From Microcaldota archaeon (lineage in GTDB: Archaea > Micrarchaeota > Micrarchaeia > Anstonellales > Bilamarchaeaceae): 55,594 bases of DNA. Below the pieces are notes generated by a model. That model saw only the letters and a program-made list of their open reading frames with translations. It made no database searches and had not been told where the DNA came from. Below, piece after piece: positions 23,528-33,800 of the stretch. The stretch is taken from contig JAHJDH010000032.1 in the NCBI GenBank assembly GCA_018812625.1, forward strand, positions 1 to 55,594, written 5' to 3'. The position numbers and the translations under genes are program-made. The first letter of the stretch is position 1, and every line of letters starts with the position of its first letter.

Positions 23528-24313
23528 ATGCCAAAGGAAGCATTTGGCGGCGATATAGACGATGAGGTCCCAGAAGAGCGAAAGAAGTTGGGGCTGGATA
23601 AATTTGAACTTTCCCCAGATATGAATATTCGGGATCTCTTTTGGAAGATAATAGGATCATATGCCGCTACCAAAAAACCAGGAATTGAACTTGAAAAACT
23701 GGAAGAAGAAAGATTTGCATTAATGCGAGTAGCAGTATCAGTATTGTCAAATCCCGAAGGAGAAAAATTCGGACTGCCTTCTAAATTCATTTCACTTTAC
23801 AGCTCAATGATGATGCTCGATGGAAAGTGGGAGGATGAATTCGGAGAATTTCTTGAAATTGCACTCAACAAAAAATATGACATATTTGAAAGTGTTGGAA
23901 GCGCTCTCAAAAAATTAGTGACTCAAGACGAGTATAAAAAAATAATATATAGCTACATGATGAATATGCTAAGAAACAGTGATGATGCTCCAGTTGCGCT
24001 GGCCCATGTAGCATTTATCAAAGAAGCTGAACTTTCCAGATTTCTGAAAAAAGAACTGGTTATTTTTGCCAGAGGAGATATTGGAAAGAATCAGAATAGT
24101 GCAATTGAAGCAATTTCAACAATAAAGGAAGAACCTGAAGTGAAAAAAGCATTCATCATATTGCTCTCTCATTGGGATAAAAATGCAAGAGCATCGGCTG
24201 CCAAAGCACTCGAGGGAATTGATGATGAAGAAGTGAAAAAAGCTGCAAGAGAAAAACTAAATTCTGAAAGCGATGCAGAGATTAAGAAAATATTAAAGAG
24301 GATTGCAAAATGA
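23528..24313 (+). CDS. HEAT-like helical repeat protein
   Basis: 261 residues, no signal peptide, all-helical appearance. The last about 80 residues contain HEAT-type helical pairs (FIILLSHWDKNARASAAKAL, then EVKKAAREKLNSESDAEI). A TATA box CTTTTATAAAG about 27 bases upstream points to a leaderless message. It overlaps the KH-domain gene by four bases (ATGA), so a role with RNA or ribosome biogenesis is possible by association. No catalytic motif seen. Confidence 0.65.
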   Translation: MPKEAFGGDIDDEVPEERKKLGLDKFELSPDMNIRDLFWKIIGSYAATKKPGIELEKLEEERFALMRVAVSVLSNPEGEKFGLPSKFISLYSSMMMLDGKWEDEFGEFLEIALNKKYDIFESVGSALKKLVTQDEYKKIIYSYMMNMLRNSDDAPVALAHVAFIKEAELSRFLKKELVIFARGDIGKNQNSAIEAISTIKEEPEVKKAFIILLSHWDKNARASAAKALEGIDDEEVKKAAREKLNSESDAEIKKILKRIAK

Positions 24314-24831
24314 GCGAGATAATAAGAATTCCAGAAGAACGAATTAAAATTTTAATTGGAACTAACAAAAAAACAAAAGAAAAGATTGAAGAAAAATGCA
24401 ACGTTTCACTAAAGATCAGCGATAGCGAAGTAGAAATTGTGGGAGAGCCTGCAGACATATTCTTTGCGCAAGATATAGTCAAGGCAATTGGAAGAGGTTT
24501 TGAGCCAAGAAAAGCTTTCATGCTACTAAAACCAGAAAACGCATTTTATTTGATTTCACTTCGCGAACTTGCTTCAACAGAGAAGACAATAACAAGAATG
24601 AAAGGAAGAGTTATTGGGGATGATGGAAAAATAAAAATAGCAATAGAAGACGCAACCGATTCTTTCATCAGCGTTTATGGAAGCACCATTGCAATAATTT
24701 CAAATGTTGAAACAATAAATTATGCCAAAGAAGCAATATCCATGATTATAAATGGGGCAATGCATGCCTCAGTTCTTGCATATTTATCAAAAGCAAGAAG
24801 AAAGATTTTAGAGGCCAAATTCAGGAGCTGA
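24310..24831 (+). CDS. KH-domain RNA-binding protein, Pno1/Dim2-like
   Basis: 173 residues with two KH domains. The first (1-75) has IRIPEERIKILIGTNKKTKE, where the GxxG loop is LIGTNKKT; the second (about 85-165) has MKGRVIGDDGKIKIAIED. This two-KH arrangement and the IEDATDSFISVYGSTIAII segment match archaeal Pno1/Dim2 (Krr1) proteins, which bind 16S rRNA during small-subunit maturation. It lies downstream of, and coupled to, a HEAT-like protein gene. Its end overlaps the convergent receiver gene by 11 bases. Confidence 0.88.
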   Translation: MSEIIRIPEERIKILIGTNKKTKEKIEEKCNVSLKISDSEVEIVGEPADIFFAQDIVKAIGRGFEPRKAFMLLKPENAFYLISLRELASTEKTITRMKGRVIGDDGKIKIAIEDATDSFISVYGSTIAIISNVETINYAKEAISMIINGAMHASVLAYLSKARRKILEAKFRS

Positions 24832-25309
24832 ACCTGGACATTACAAATTCTGCAATTCCATCTCCATCTCTTTTTTCAAAAACAGCATCATAGCCTTTGG
24901 CTCTAATTTCTACACAAATTTCATCAACTGAGGTATGAGAATAGGCTGAAGTTGAGAGAACAACTGGAACTTCCGGGGCAATAGCTTTTATCTGATCAAG
25001 TATATCAAAGCCTTCAGTTCCTCCAACAGTAAGTGAAAGATCAGTAATTACTATGTCTGGTCGCTCTGCACGAAATACTTCAAGTGCATCAGAGACAGAA
25101 ACCACAGGTTCTCTGGAAACTATGCACACTTTTGATTCGCCTAGAAAAACAGAATATGCTTCAATAATTTCAGCAACATCATCAAAGATTGCGACTTTTG
25201 CTTTTTTTCTTAGAGATTCTGCCATCGGAACTTTAGAGGTTCCACTAGTAATACTTGGAGCATTTCCATCATTGGATTTGGGCAGTTGTTGTTTTTGCCA
25301 AAAGCGCAT
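24821..25309 (-). CDS. Receiver-domain (response regulator) protein
   Basis: 162 residues. The receiver fold runs about 38-150: acidic pocket VAIFDDVAEI, phosphorylated Asp in DIVITDLSL, the Thr/Ser position VLSTSAYS, and the conserved Lys in VFEKRDG. No DNA-binding output is attached, so it acts through a partner. The ATG at 25309 is chosen because TTTTAAAATA lies about 26 bases upstream, predicting a leaderless mRNA; a TTG at 25327 is the other option. No histidine kinase gene is in the window. Confidence 0.85.
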   Translation of the reverse strand: MRFWQKQQLPKSNDGNAPSITSGTSKVPMAESLRKKAKVAIFDDVAEIIEAYSVFLGESKVCIVSREPVVSVSDALEVFRAERPDIVITDLSLTVGGTEGFDILDQIKAIAPEVPVVLSTSAYSHTSVDEICVEIRAKGYDAVFEKRDGDGIAEFVMSRFSS

Positions 25310-25434
25310 AAAACTAATTATCTTCAAAATATTTTAAAAGATGGTGTTTAATGGCTCTAGCCAAAGATAAGTATTAATATGGGGAAGGAAATACAATATG
25401 CAAGAAGACCAGTAGAAGTAAAAGAGGATATTGA

Positions 25435-27063
25435 ATGGAAGACGACGTATTCAAACAATTCAGAGAACACTCAGTAGCCGAATTTTTCAAGAAAAATAGA
25501 CAAATGCTTGGATTTTCAGGAAAGGTTCGTTCTCTAACAATGATAGTGCATGAATTTGTGACAAATGGCCTGGATGCTTGTGAAGAAGCAGGAATTCTTC
25601 CGGAAATTTCAGTACAGGTTGAGGAACTTGGAAAGGATCACTACAAAGTAACTATCAGCGATAATGGACCTGGAATTCCAAAATCACACCTTGGAAAAGC
25701 TCTTGGGCAGATGCTCGCTGGAACCAAATTCCACAGATACATCCAACAAAGAGGACAGCAGGGTATTGGTGCTGCTGCATGTACTATGTTCTCATATATT
25801 ACTACTGGACAATCAACAAAAGCAATTACATCACACGGTGGAAAAAAACTGACTGCAATAATTTCAATGGATTTTAAGAAAAATAAACCGATAATTGAGG
25901 TTACAGAAGAAACAGATACAGAGGAACATGGCCTGACTGTTATTTCTGAATACAAGGATGTTCGATATGAAAGGAGCAATTATGGTATCTTTGAATATCT
26001 TCGAAGAACAGCTCTTGCAAATCCGCATTGCACCATATCGCTGATCGAACCAAATAATGAAAAAACAGTATTTCCAAGATCAGTTGAAATAAATCCAAAG
26101 AAAGCATATGAGATAAAACCGCACCCCCTTGGAATCAAACCTCATGATCTTCTTGAATTTGCAAAGCATTCAGTAGAAAATAAGAGAATATCATCATTTC
26201 TTCAGAATACTTTTGCAAGAGTTAGTGCTGCTAAGGTTGAAGACCTCAAAAGCATGCTACCAGAAATTGATTTCAACAAAAGACCAGACAAGATGAGTTG
26301 GGAAGATGCAGAGGCAATAGTTGGTGCAATTGAAAATGTCAAATGGATCGCACCTTCAACAGACTCTCTTGTTCCAATTGGAAGAGAGCAGGTAGAAGCA
26401 TCTTTTAGAAACATTTTCAATCCAGAAGTTTTGGTAATCACCCAGAGAAGCCCTAAGGTTTATCGAGGAGGAATTCCATTTTCAGTTGAAGTTGGAATTG
26501 CTTATGGAGGGGGAGTTGCTGCTGCAAATAAACGCGGAGAAGTTATGAGATTTGCAAATAAGGTACCTCTTTTGTTCGATGCAGGCGGATGTGCAATTAC
26601 TGAAACAATAAAGACCATTGACTGGAAGAGATATAATATTCGTAATTTTGATGAGGAGCCTATTGCAGTACTTGTAAATGTAGTTTCTGTACATGTTCCC
26701 TATACAAGTGCTGGAAAACAAGCACTTTCAAGTGAAGAGGACCTAATGGCAGAGATAAAATTTGCTGTTATGGAAGCTTCTCGCGGAATTCAAAGATTTA
26801 TTTCTGGAAGGAAAAAGGCAAATGAAATTGCCACAAAGAAAAAGGTTGTGAGCAGATACATTGAGCAGCTGTCAAATGATCTTGCTTCCCTCACTCAGAG
26901 AAAACCAGAGAGAATTGCAAAGGAACTTAGAGAAATCGTTGAAGAGAAATACGTTGATACAAAAAAGGAAAGTATAAAGCCCCCTGAAAAACCTAAAGCA
27001 AATGAGGATGAATCAAATGAGTCTGGGGAACCTGATGTAAACGAGGGTGAAACAAATGAGTGA
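25435..27063 (+). CDS. top6B: DNA topoisomerase VI subunit B
   Basis: 542 residues. This is the GHKL ATPase half of topoisomerase VI, which passes one DNA duplex through another with ATP. Visible: EFVTNGLDACEEAGI (N box), ISDNGPGIPKSHL, QRGQQGIGAAACTMF lid glycines, the helix-2-turn-helix/S13-like region, and the transducer Lys segment (YTSAGKQALSSEEDL). The C terminus ends in an acidic low-complexity tail (NEDESNESGEPDVNEG). Its stop overlaps top6A by eight bases, the standard archaeal operon. Confidence 0.97.
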   Translation: MEDDVFKQFREHSVAEFFKKNRQMLGFSGKVRSLTMIVHEFVTNGLDACEEAGILPEISVQVEELGKDHYKVTISDNGPGIPKSHLGKALGQMLAGTKFHRYIQQRGQQGIGAAACTMFSYITTGQSTKAITSHGGKKLTAIISMDFKKNKPIIEVTEETDTEEHGLTVISEYKDVRYERSNYGIFEYLRRTALANPHCTISLIEPNNEKTVFPRSVEINPKKAYEIKPHPLGIKPHDLLEFAKHSVENKRISSFLQNTFARVSAAKVEDLKSMLPEIDFNKRPDKMSWEDAEAIVGAIENVKWIAPSTDSLVPIGREQVEASFRNIFNPEVLVITQRSPKVYRGGIPFSVEVGIAYGGGVAAANKRGEVMRFANKVPLLFDAGGCAITETIKTIDWKRYNIRNFDEEPIAVLVNVVSVHVPYTSAGKQALSSEEDLMAEIKFAVMEASRGIQRFISGRKKANEIATKKKVVSRYIEQLSNDLASLTQRKPERIAKELREIVEEKYVDTKKESIKPPEKPKANEDESNESGEPDVNEGETNE

Positions 27064-28153
27064 TTCCAAGGCAATGAAAAAGCTTGAAGAGCTTGGACGA
27101 GGAATGGTAAAGCAGATTGACGCAGGAGAAGGGCCAACATTTGAAACAACTTTGAGGACAAAAAGCAATACTATTTATGATGAGGGATATGGCTGTCTTA
27201 GAACCGGAGAGAAAAAAGAAACGCGGAAATATTTGAGCGTTGCACAGGCAAGAACATTCATGCAGACAGTTGCAATTGCAGCAAAAACAAAACAATTTCT
27301 AGCCCAGGACCTTCACACATCAATCAGAGGTTTGTTTTACCAGCTTAAGTTCAGTCTTGGAGAGAACCTTGATGAAGACTTATTTACAGAGCAAAGTGAA
27401 TCAAACGGACTTATTGAAGACCTTGAAGTTGCCTTAAAGATTAAGAGAGAAGATTTGCATTTGACAACAGATCGAAAGGGATTCCTTGCCGGAAATATGA
27501 AGATCAGAGACAAATTTGGAGGAGAAGAAACAATAATAGATCTGGCAAAACAAGGACGAAGCGGCTGGAGTATTCCAAGTGATGTTGACAATGGTATGGA
27601 AATTGAAAGCTTGGAAGCTGATTATGTTCTAGTAGTTGAAAAAGATGCACTCTGGCAGAGGCTAAATGAGGATAAATTCTGGAAGGAAGAAAATTGCCTT
27701 CTTGTTACTCCAAAGGGACAATCCACCAGAGGAACCAGAAGACTGCTTCGAAAACTAGCTGACAAAAAATTGCCAGTTTACTGCCTCATGGACTGTGATG
27801 CCTGGGGATGGTACATCTACTGGACAATAAAGACAGGAAGCATGAATCTTGCTTATCTAGGGCGGGACTTTGCAGTTCCGGAATCCAGATTTATCGGAGT
27901 TACTATGAGTGATATTACTGAATTTAGTTTCCTTGATAAACTAACGATTAAAGCAAAGGATGTAGACATCAAAAGAGCTGAAGAAATGATGAGCTACCCT
28001 TGGATCAACAGGCACAAGGACTGGGTTCGTGAACTAAAGCTTGTTCTAAAGACCAAGAAAAAGATTGAGCAGGATGCTCTTCAAGGACAAAGACTTACTT
28101 TTGTTGGAGAATACATAAAACAAAAAATAGAAAATAAAGAATGGCTAAGCTAG
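27056..28153 (+). CDS. top6A: DNA topoisomerase VI subunit A (Spo11-like)
   Basis: 365 residues. The DNA-cleaving subunit: catalytic Tyr in TSIRGLFYQLKFSLG (CAP domain, about residue 96) and the Toprim acidic site in VVEKDALWQRL and MDCDAWGWYI. The start is the ATG inside the top6B end (ATGAGTGA); the track frame begins nine bases earlier at a GTG. It acts as an A2B2 heterotetramer relaxing supercoils and decatenating chromosomes. The convergent lipoprotein gene begins right after the stop. Confidence 0.97.
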   Translation: MSDSKAMKKLEELGRGMVKQIDAGEGPTFETTLRTKSNTIYDEGYGCLRTGEKKETRKYLSVAQARTFMQTVAIAAKTKQFLAQDLHTSIRGLFYQLKFSLGENLDEDLFTEQSESNGLIEDLEVALKIKREDLHLTTDRKGFLAGNMKIRDKFGGEETIIDLAKQGRSGWSIPSDVDNGMEIESLEADYVLVVEKDALWQRLNEDKFWKEENCLLVTPKGQSTRGTRRLLRKLADKKLPVYCLMDCDAWGWYIYWTIKTGSMNLAYLGRDFAVPESRFIGVTMSDITEFSFLDKLTIKAKDVDIKRAEEMMSYPWINRHKDWVRELKLVLKTKKKIEQDALQGQRLTFVGEYIKQKIENKEWLS

Positions 28154-30763
28154 TTACTCTTCTGGAGTTTCTTCCTCAGCTGTTTCTTCTATCATGTATG
28201 GATTTCCAGTTATTAAAGGTTGATTTGGACCAATGCAAAGACTTGGATCAACCTGGCCAGTTGCATCCGGCGTGCAGATTGCATTGATTAAAGCCTGACC
28301 ATCTGGACACATATTGTTTGGACAGTTGCGAAGCCATAGATATGCTTCCATTTTTTCTTTTCCAGGATCAGCAGGTCTTTGCAGGAACGGCTGGATGCAA
28401 TCGTGATAAAATAGAAGAATATCCGTATATCCATAACATGCTTCTGGAGGATCCACTCTTGGATGATCACCACTGCATGCTATTGTATCAGCTTGTCCAT
28501 CATCAGATTCGCAATATTCATCATCAACTGTCCATGCCTTATGGAATTCCTGGAGAAGACAATCCCCATTTCCAATTGTACCAATACCACATGGAGCCGG
28601 GATACCATCAACATCATGCCTATTTGCAGCACCCCAGAAACCAGTATACAGGTGACCGACAATATAGTATGCAAATAGTTCATTCTTCTCAACATCGCCA
28701 GCATCCCAATTAAGTAGTCCGGCACTATGAGATGAATCCACTATTCCTCTGGCAGAACGAAGCTGACTTGCAATTCCAAGAGTACCTGCGCAAATGGAAT
28801 GGCTTGGATTAAATGGATTGTATTCACCGCTTGGATTTGCGCATGCCTTAACTGAATCAAGCTCTTGTGGATAGAAACCAGTTTGCTCATAAATATCAAG
28901 GTAGGTTCCATCCACGCCGTCTGGATGAACAGATGCTGGCCAGTAGGTATATGGAGGTTTGATAACCTGCATCAAACCAAATGCACACCAACGCCAATCA
29001 GGATTATCTGAATTAGAGTTTGCTGCTGGAGTAAGATTTACATTGCAGGTAACGTCAGGATCCCACATTTCATTATATGCAGGTTTTGAATAACATTCAT
29101 CTACCCCAGGACCAGGCTGGAAACATTGACCATCATCATAACCGCCACGGCAAACTCTTGCAGCAGCACATGGATCAAAACCACTTTCAGTAAGTATAAC
29201 TGCCCGAACAAACATAGGATCGAGATTTCTCGCATCTGCCCAATGCTCAATTTGCGGATATGCAGTACAGTATCTCTCTGGAGGAACTCCCTCATTTGGA
29301 TCAAATGAAAAGTGAGATAGTGCATCGAGACTCAAATTATAATTAACGCATGCACTGCAGCGAAAGAGAGGGTCCCCAGCTGGCCTAACATCAGGAGTTT
29401 GAGGATTCATAAGGTCCCGGTTTGAGCCGGAATCCATAAAGCTCACTTCCCGAAGCAGATAGTCTGCCTGGGCATTGAAATCACAATAACCGCCAGAAGC
29501 ATTTGGGAAAATTATTGGAGTTCCTCCACCTGGATGTGGAGAGTTTCTTCCTGAAACATTAGTATAACTTTGACACCAACCATACCATGCGCGCATTCTT
29601 GCATCACTCGAACCAACAGAACAGTCATTGCATCCAAGTGGATTTGCGATATATCCATAATCACTTGAATTAAATGAATACGGAGCAATTCCAATCAGTC
29701 CTTTTTGCTGCAAAGATTGAATTCCATTTGGCCAGAATGCAGCATATGCTGAGACTACATCAGCCTCAGTCCAGTTGCATCCTCCAGAATCATTTGTTCC
29801 AGGATCAAATAAAACATATGGAATAATTGTTGGTTTGCTGAGATTATAAAGTGCATAAGTAGTATAGTTTCTGATTTGATTCATCATCTTTCCAGTATTG
29901 ATTCTGTTATTGGTACAAGCATCAACATATTTTCCATTTACTCCAAAGGAAATAAGATCAACCTGATCTCCCACCTGTGCCATTACTGCATTGAGAGAAT
30001 CAAAATCATTGAACTTTGGAGAAACTGCAACCCAGCAATTGACCCGCGCATCATCGCCAGTTCTTACGTTTCGGCATCCGTCATTTATTGCTCGAACCTG
30101 ATCTGCAATTTGGCTAACATCACTGCGATTGAAATCGATCTCAGTAACTACAACAACCGGACCAACAGGACCATCAGAAAGTCTTCCAAGGAAAAGATCA
30201 TCACCTTCTGTTCCAAGCACTTCGCCGATCATCCTAGCTTGTGTATTGTTGATATTTTCTCCACCGCTGTAGAGGACATAAACAGGCATAACATCCTTGC
30301 TAAGAAGGCACATTGACCGCCCTGCATCTGGAAGAAGATAAGGAGACTCTTCTGTTGCGCTCAAAAACTGAACAGCCATGTTAAGGCGATAGGAACAGTA
30401 TGGAGTTGCATCTGCAAAATCAGCAATTGTAGGACCTTGTCCGATCATAAAACCGCGAATTGAAAGACTCGGAGTTTCATTTGTAGAATAAAGTGAATGC
30501 GAAACAGTTTCATTGCAGTCTTTCTCAAGATAGCAGTATCCGCCGATCAAACTTGTAATGGAGCTTCCAAAAATATTAGTTCCGTTTTCACAGACCATGC
30601 ACCAGCATTTTCCAAACTCACATTGTGCAATTTGATCTGGATCAGTTATAGCAACACGTGCCAATTCATTTGCATAATCAGTAGTATAACTGTCTCCACC
30701 AACAGATTGCAAACAGCCAGAAATAAGCACTAGGCCTAAAACAAACAAAAGGATGATTCTCAT
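28154..30763 (-). CDS. Large lipoprotein with lytic transglycosylase-like (SLT) domain
   Basis: 869 residues. Signal peptide with lipobox LISGC (Cys about 17). About 150-420 is an alpha/beta region with VVVVTEIDFNR, VDLISFGVNGKYVD and TIIPYVLFDPG that looks like a TIM-barrel hydrolase. About 505-720 is lysozyme-like: RAVILTESGFDP holds the catalytic-type Glu, then CAFGLMQV and NPFNPSHSICAGTLGIASQL, the SLT-family order. Around 35 cysteines suggest many disulfides. Archaea lack murein, so the substrate may be pseudomurein-like, a symbiont's wall, or none. The giant membrane protein gene lies 37 bases upstream on the same strand. Confidence 0.7.
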   Translation of the reverse strand: MRIILLFVLGLVLISGCLQSVGGDSYTTDYANELARVAITDPDQIAQCEFGKCWCMVCENGTNIFGSSITSLIGGYCYLEKDCNETVSHSLYSTNETPSLSIRGFMIGQGPTIADFADATPYCSYRLNMAVQFLSATEESPYLLPDAGRSMCLLSKDVMPVYVLYSGGENINNTQARMIGEVLGTEGDDLFLGRLSDGPVGPVVVVTEIDFNRSDVSQIADQVRAINDGCRNVRTGDDARVNCWVAVSPKFNDFDSLNAVMAQVGDQVDLISFGVNGKYVDACTNNRINTGKMMNQIRNYTTYALYNLSKPTIIPYVLFDPGTNDSGGCNWTEADVVSAYAAFWPNGIQSLQQKGLIGIAPYSFNSSDYGYIANPLGCNDCSVGSSDARMRAWYGWCQSYTNVSGRNSPHPGGGTPIIFPNASGGYCDFNAQADYLLREVSFMDSGSNRDLMNPQTPDVRPAGDPLFRCSACVNYNLSLDALSHFSFDPNEGVPPERYCTAYPQIEHWADARNLDPMFVRAVILTESGFDPCAAARVCRGGYDDGQCFQPGPGVDECYSKPAYNEMWDPDVTCNVNLTPAANSNSDNPDWRWCAFGLMQVIKPPYTYWPASVHPDGVDGTYLDIYEQTGFYPQELDSVKACANPSGEYNPFNPSHSICAGTLGIASQLRSARGIVDSSHSAGLLNWDAGDVEKNELFAYYIVGHLYTGFWGAANRHDVDGIPAPCGIGTIGNGDCLLQEFHKAWTVDDEYCESDDGQADTIACSGDHPRVDPPEACYGYTDILLFYHDCIQPFLQRPADPGKEKMEAYLWLRNCPNNMCPDGQALINAICTPDATGQVDPSLCIGPNQPLITGNPYMIEETAEEETPEE

Positions 30764-30800
30764 ATACTAAAAATATGAAAGAGAATAAATAAAAAAAGAA

Positions 30801-33800
30801 CTAATAGAGGGTCTGTCCGCACTGACAGGTTGCACCTCTAAGACCACCACGGCCACACTTAGGACAGTAGACCTGTCTTGCAATGAGATGTGGTTGTAGA
30901 AGCCTCTTTGTTCCACGAGCAACTCCTGTTCCTGCATTAGCAACAGATTGCTCCCAAGATCCACCATGGCCATGCTTGTGCTTCTTCACTGCATTTCCAA
31001 TGATATCCTTTGGAGTAAGTGACTGTGGGAACAGTGGTACAGGTGCATGCCATAGGAATGCAAGTGGGTTAGCCCAACCATAAAGTGGGTTCTGCATTGC
31101 GCCGAATCCACGAAGCTCCTGGTCTCTTCTAAGAGAAAGTGCCTCAGCAGAAACTGTTCTTCTTGTGGTGTTGTTCATAGCCTCAGCTTGAATCTGTTTA
31201 TCATATTTGTAGGCTGCTTCGTTGTTTCTGATCAGGTACTCTGCCATTGGAGCATCAACGTGTAGGTTTGCTCGGTAGTCCATGAAGCTGGCTCCTGGAT
31301 TTGTTTCACCCGTTCTAGCAGATGCATAAACACCCTTTCTCTGTAGGAATATATCCTGAGGAGCCTGCTTAAGACCAGCCATGTAGTCATGACCTGCAAG
31401 CTGGTGCTGCTCAAGACTTCCACCAAAGACATTAAGCTTGGCAACCCTCTCTGAAGTTTTACCTGAGAACCATTTAGCAGAAAATGGATTAATTGACTGC
31501 ATAGCTTCTCGAAGTCTTGGTTCAGTGAAGTTCCATTGCTTAAGTGCATCAGGTGTCTGATCCCATTTGGATGCATAACCTTGCATAGACATCTGCATAC
31601 CTCTGACCATACCTGCATAAGGTTTCATCAGCTTTGCAGCAGCATTCATTGGGAAACCATAGAGTGACATGAAGTTTGCATATTCACCCTTGCCCATGTA
31701 TCCTCGAAGGTTATCACGAACATCAAAGTTTGATGCTGGACCAAAGTGGAAGAATGAAGCCCATGACTGGTGAGTACCAAATGAAGTTGATGTTCTCCAG
31801 GGGTTTCTGTCGATTGCATAGTCCCATACTTGATGATATGCGTAGTGCTGAGTTGCAACATTCCTGTATGCTACTTGCTCTGCTTCAGATAGGCCTTTCA
31901 TATCCTGACCAGACATGATCTTGCTGGCAAGATTCCATGAGTGTTGTCTATAATACTCTGAAGTTGGAGTAATATCATAGGATGCTTTCTGTAGAGAACC
32001 ACCTGCTGCAAGTGCAACTTTGGAAATGTAATCCCCACCATGAAGTCCAATGTCTCTAAATGGCTTCATCATAGTAGTGAAGGTATGTCCTTCTGCTCCA
32101 AAGAATCGCATTGAAGATGGTGCAAGTGGAGTAACTTCTCTCTTTGGAGCAACAGTAACTGCACTGTGCTTCCAATAGTCGGAGTAATTGTATGTTGCGC
32201 CTGCTTGGTTCCATAGAACTGCTGCAAGTACTCTCTCCTTCTCGTAACTGTATCCTCCTTCTTTTGCCCATTTAGTTGCTTCGCCTATGAATGATCTCCA
32301 TTCATTTGGATCCTTAGATCCTCCGATCTTCTGATATTGTCTCATAAGATCGTCACGGCCAGCAAAGTTGACTGGAACATCTTCTGGAACGAATTTACGA
32401 AGCTGACCCTTGTCATCTCGAAGTGAAACTTCTCCAGCCATAACACGGTCTGCATCACTGAGCATCATACCCTTAGAGTAATATGCAAAACCACCTTCAT
32501 GAAGCATAACCATTGCTTTGTTTGATTTTGCAATATCATCATAGCTAACAGGTCTGCTAAGAACAGCTTCATACTCTTTCTTGTGTGTAACCATGAGATC
32601 TCTGAGCTTTGCAAGATGATCTGGGTTTGTAGTATCCATCTCTTTGATGAATCTAAGGTCTGGATGATTTGCTGAAAGACCTTTTTCTTCAAGAGCTTTT
32701 TCCATAAAGCCAGAAAGTACACCGTTATAGAACCTCGTGGTTTCCCTTGTTGTTCCATATGTGTTGTGGCCAAACTGTGAGTTGAATCTTTGCTCCATAT
32801 CTTTGGAAAGTTCAGATGCTACCATGAGTTGCTTTTTCTCGTTGGTTCTCTGTTCATTTGTCCATCCACTGGAACCAGCCATTCTATCAAGTTGTGCTTC
32901 TTGAGCTGCATCAAAGTGAGGAACATAGCTCTTGGTCATTCTGGATTCAGTCCACTGACCGATTGCAAAGTTATCTGCGGATTTAAGTTCACTAACCCAG
33001 TGTCTCTTTGTATCGACCTTGGTAAAGTGTGCTGGAGAAGCAAGTTCCATATCAGCTCCCCACCAAACCATCCTTCCGGTTTTTTTGTCAACATGACCCG
33101 TACGGTTAAGTTCACCGCCAGCCATGAATCCAACTATGTCACCGATTGAAGCAGTAGTGATACTTTTACCTTGATTTCGCTGGAATGCTTCTCGCCCTTC
33201 AGCAGTGAAAAGTTCTATAAGGTCGTGTCTGTTTCTTTCAGTTACTGCTTTGAGCTGACCAGCATTTCTCATGTGCTCTGGAAGCTCGTGCATTGCAGAT
33301 GTTGGATCAAGTGAACCAAGTCTGTTTGCAACATTAAGTCTGGCTGATAAAAGCTCTTCCTTAATTCCGCCACCATGAACCTGGCCATTCTCATGATCCC
33401 AGATCATAGTACGAAGAACCATTGTCTCCCAGACCTGGCTTCCACGAAGTGTGTCTCCACCAACATGACTGACAAATGTATCGTCATTGACATGGCCAGT
33501 TGCATAGGTTGCAAGTCTAACTTTGTTTTGTCTTTCCATCTCCTCCTGAAGCATGATAAGCTTGACATGATCGTCATGCCCAGAGGTGTTGATTGCATCA
33601 AGCTTTTGTACAAAGAGAAGCATCTGGTGATCAATGTGAGCTCCATGAGATTCTGCAAGACTAGTAAGTGCAGAAAGTTTTTGCTGTGAATTGAATGTAG
33701 TGTTTGAAAGTACTCTTCCGATCTCTTTCTCAAGTGCTGCAAGTTCTGCGGTTTGGTTGAATCCAGATCTTTTTAGGATATCAACGTCTATGTGTCCCAT

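Noticed and set aside
29876-30316. A 146-codon plus-strand frame.
   Set aside because: It runs antisense through the transglycosylase-like lipoprotein, whose motifs explain the sequence.
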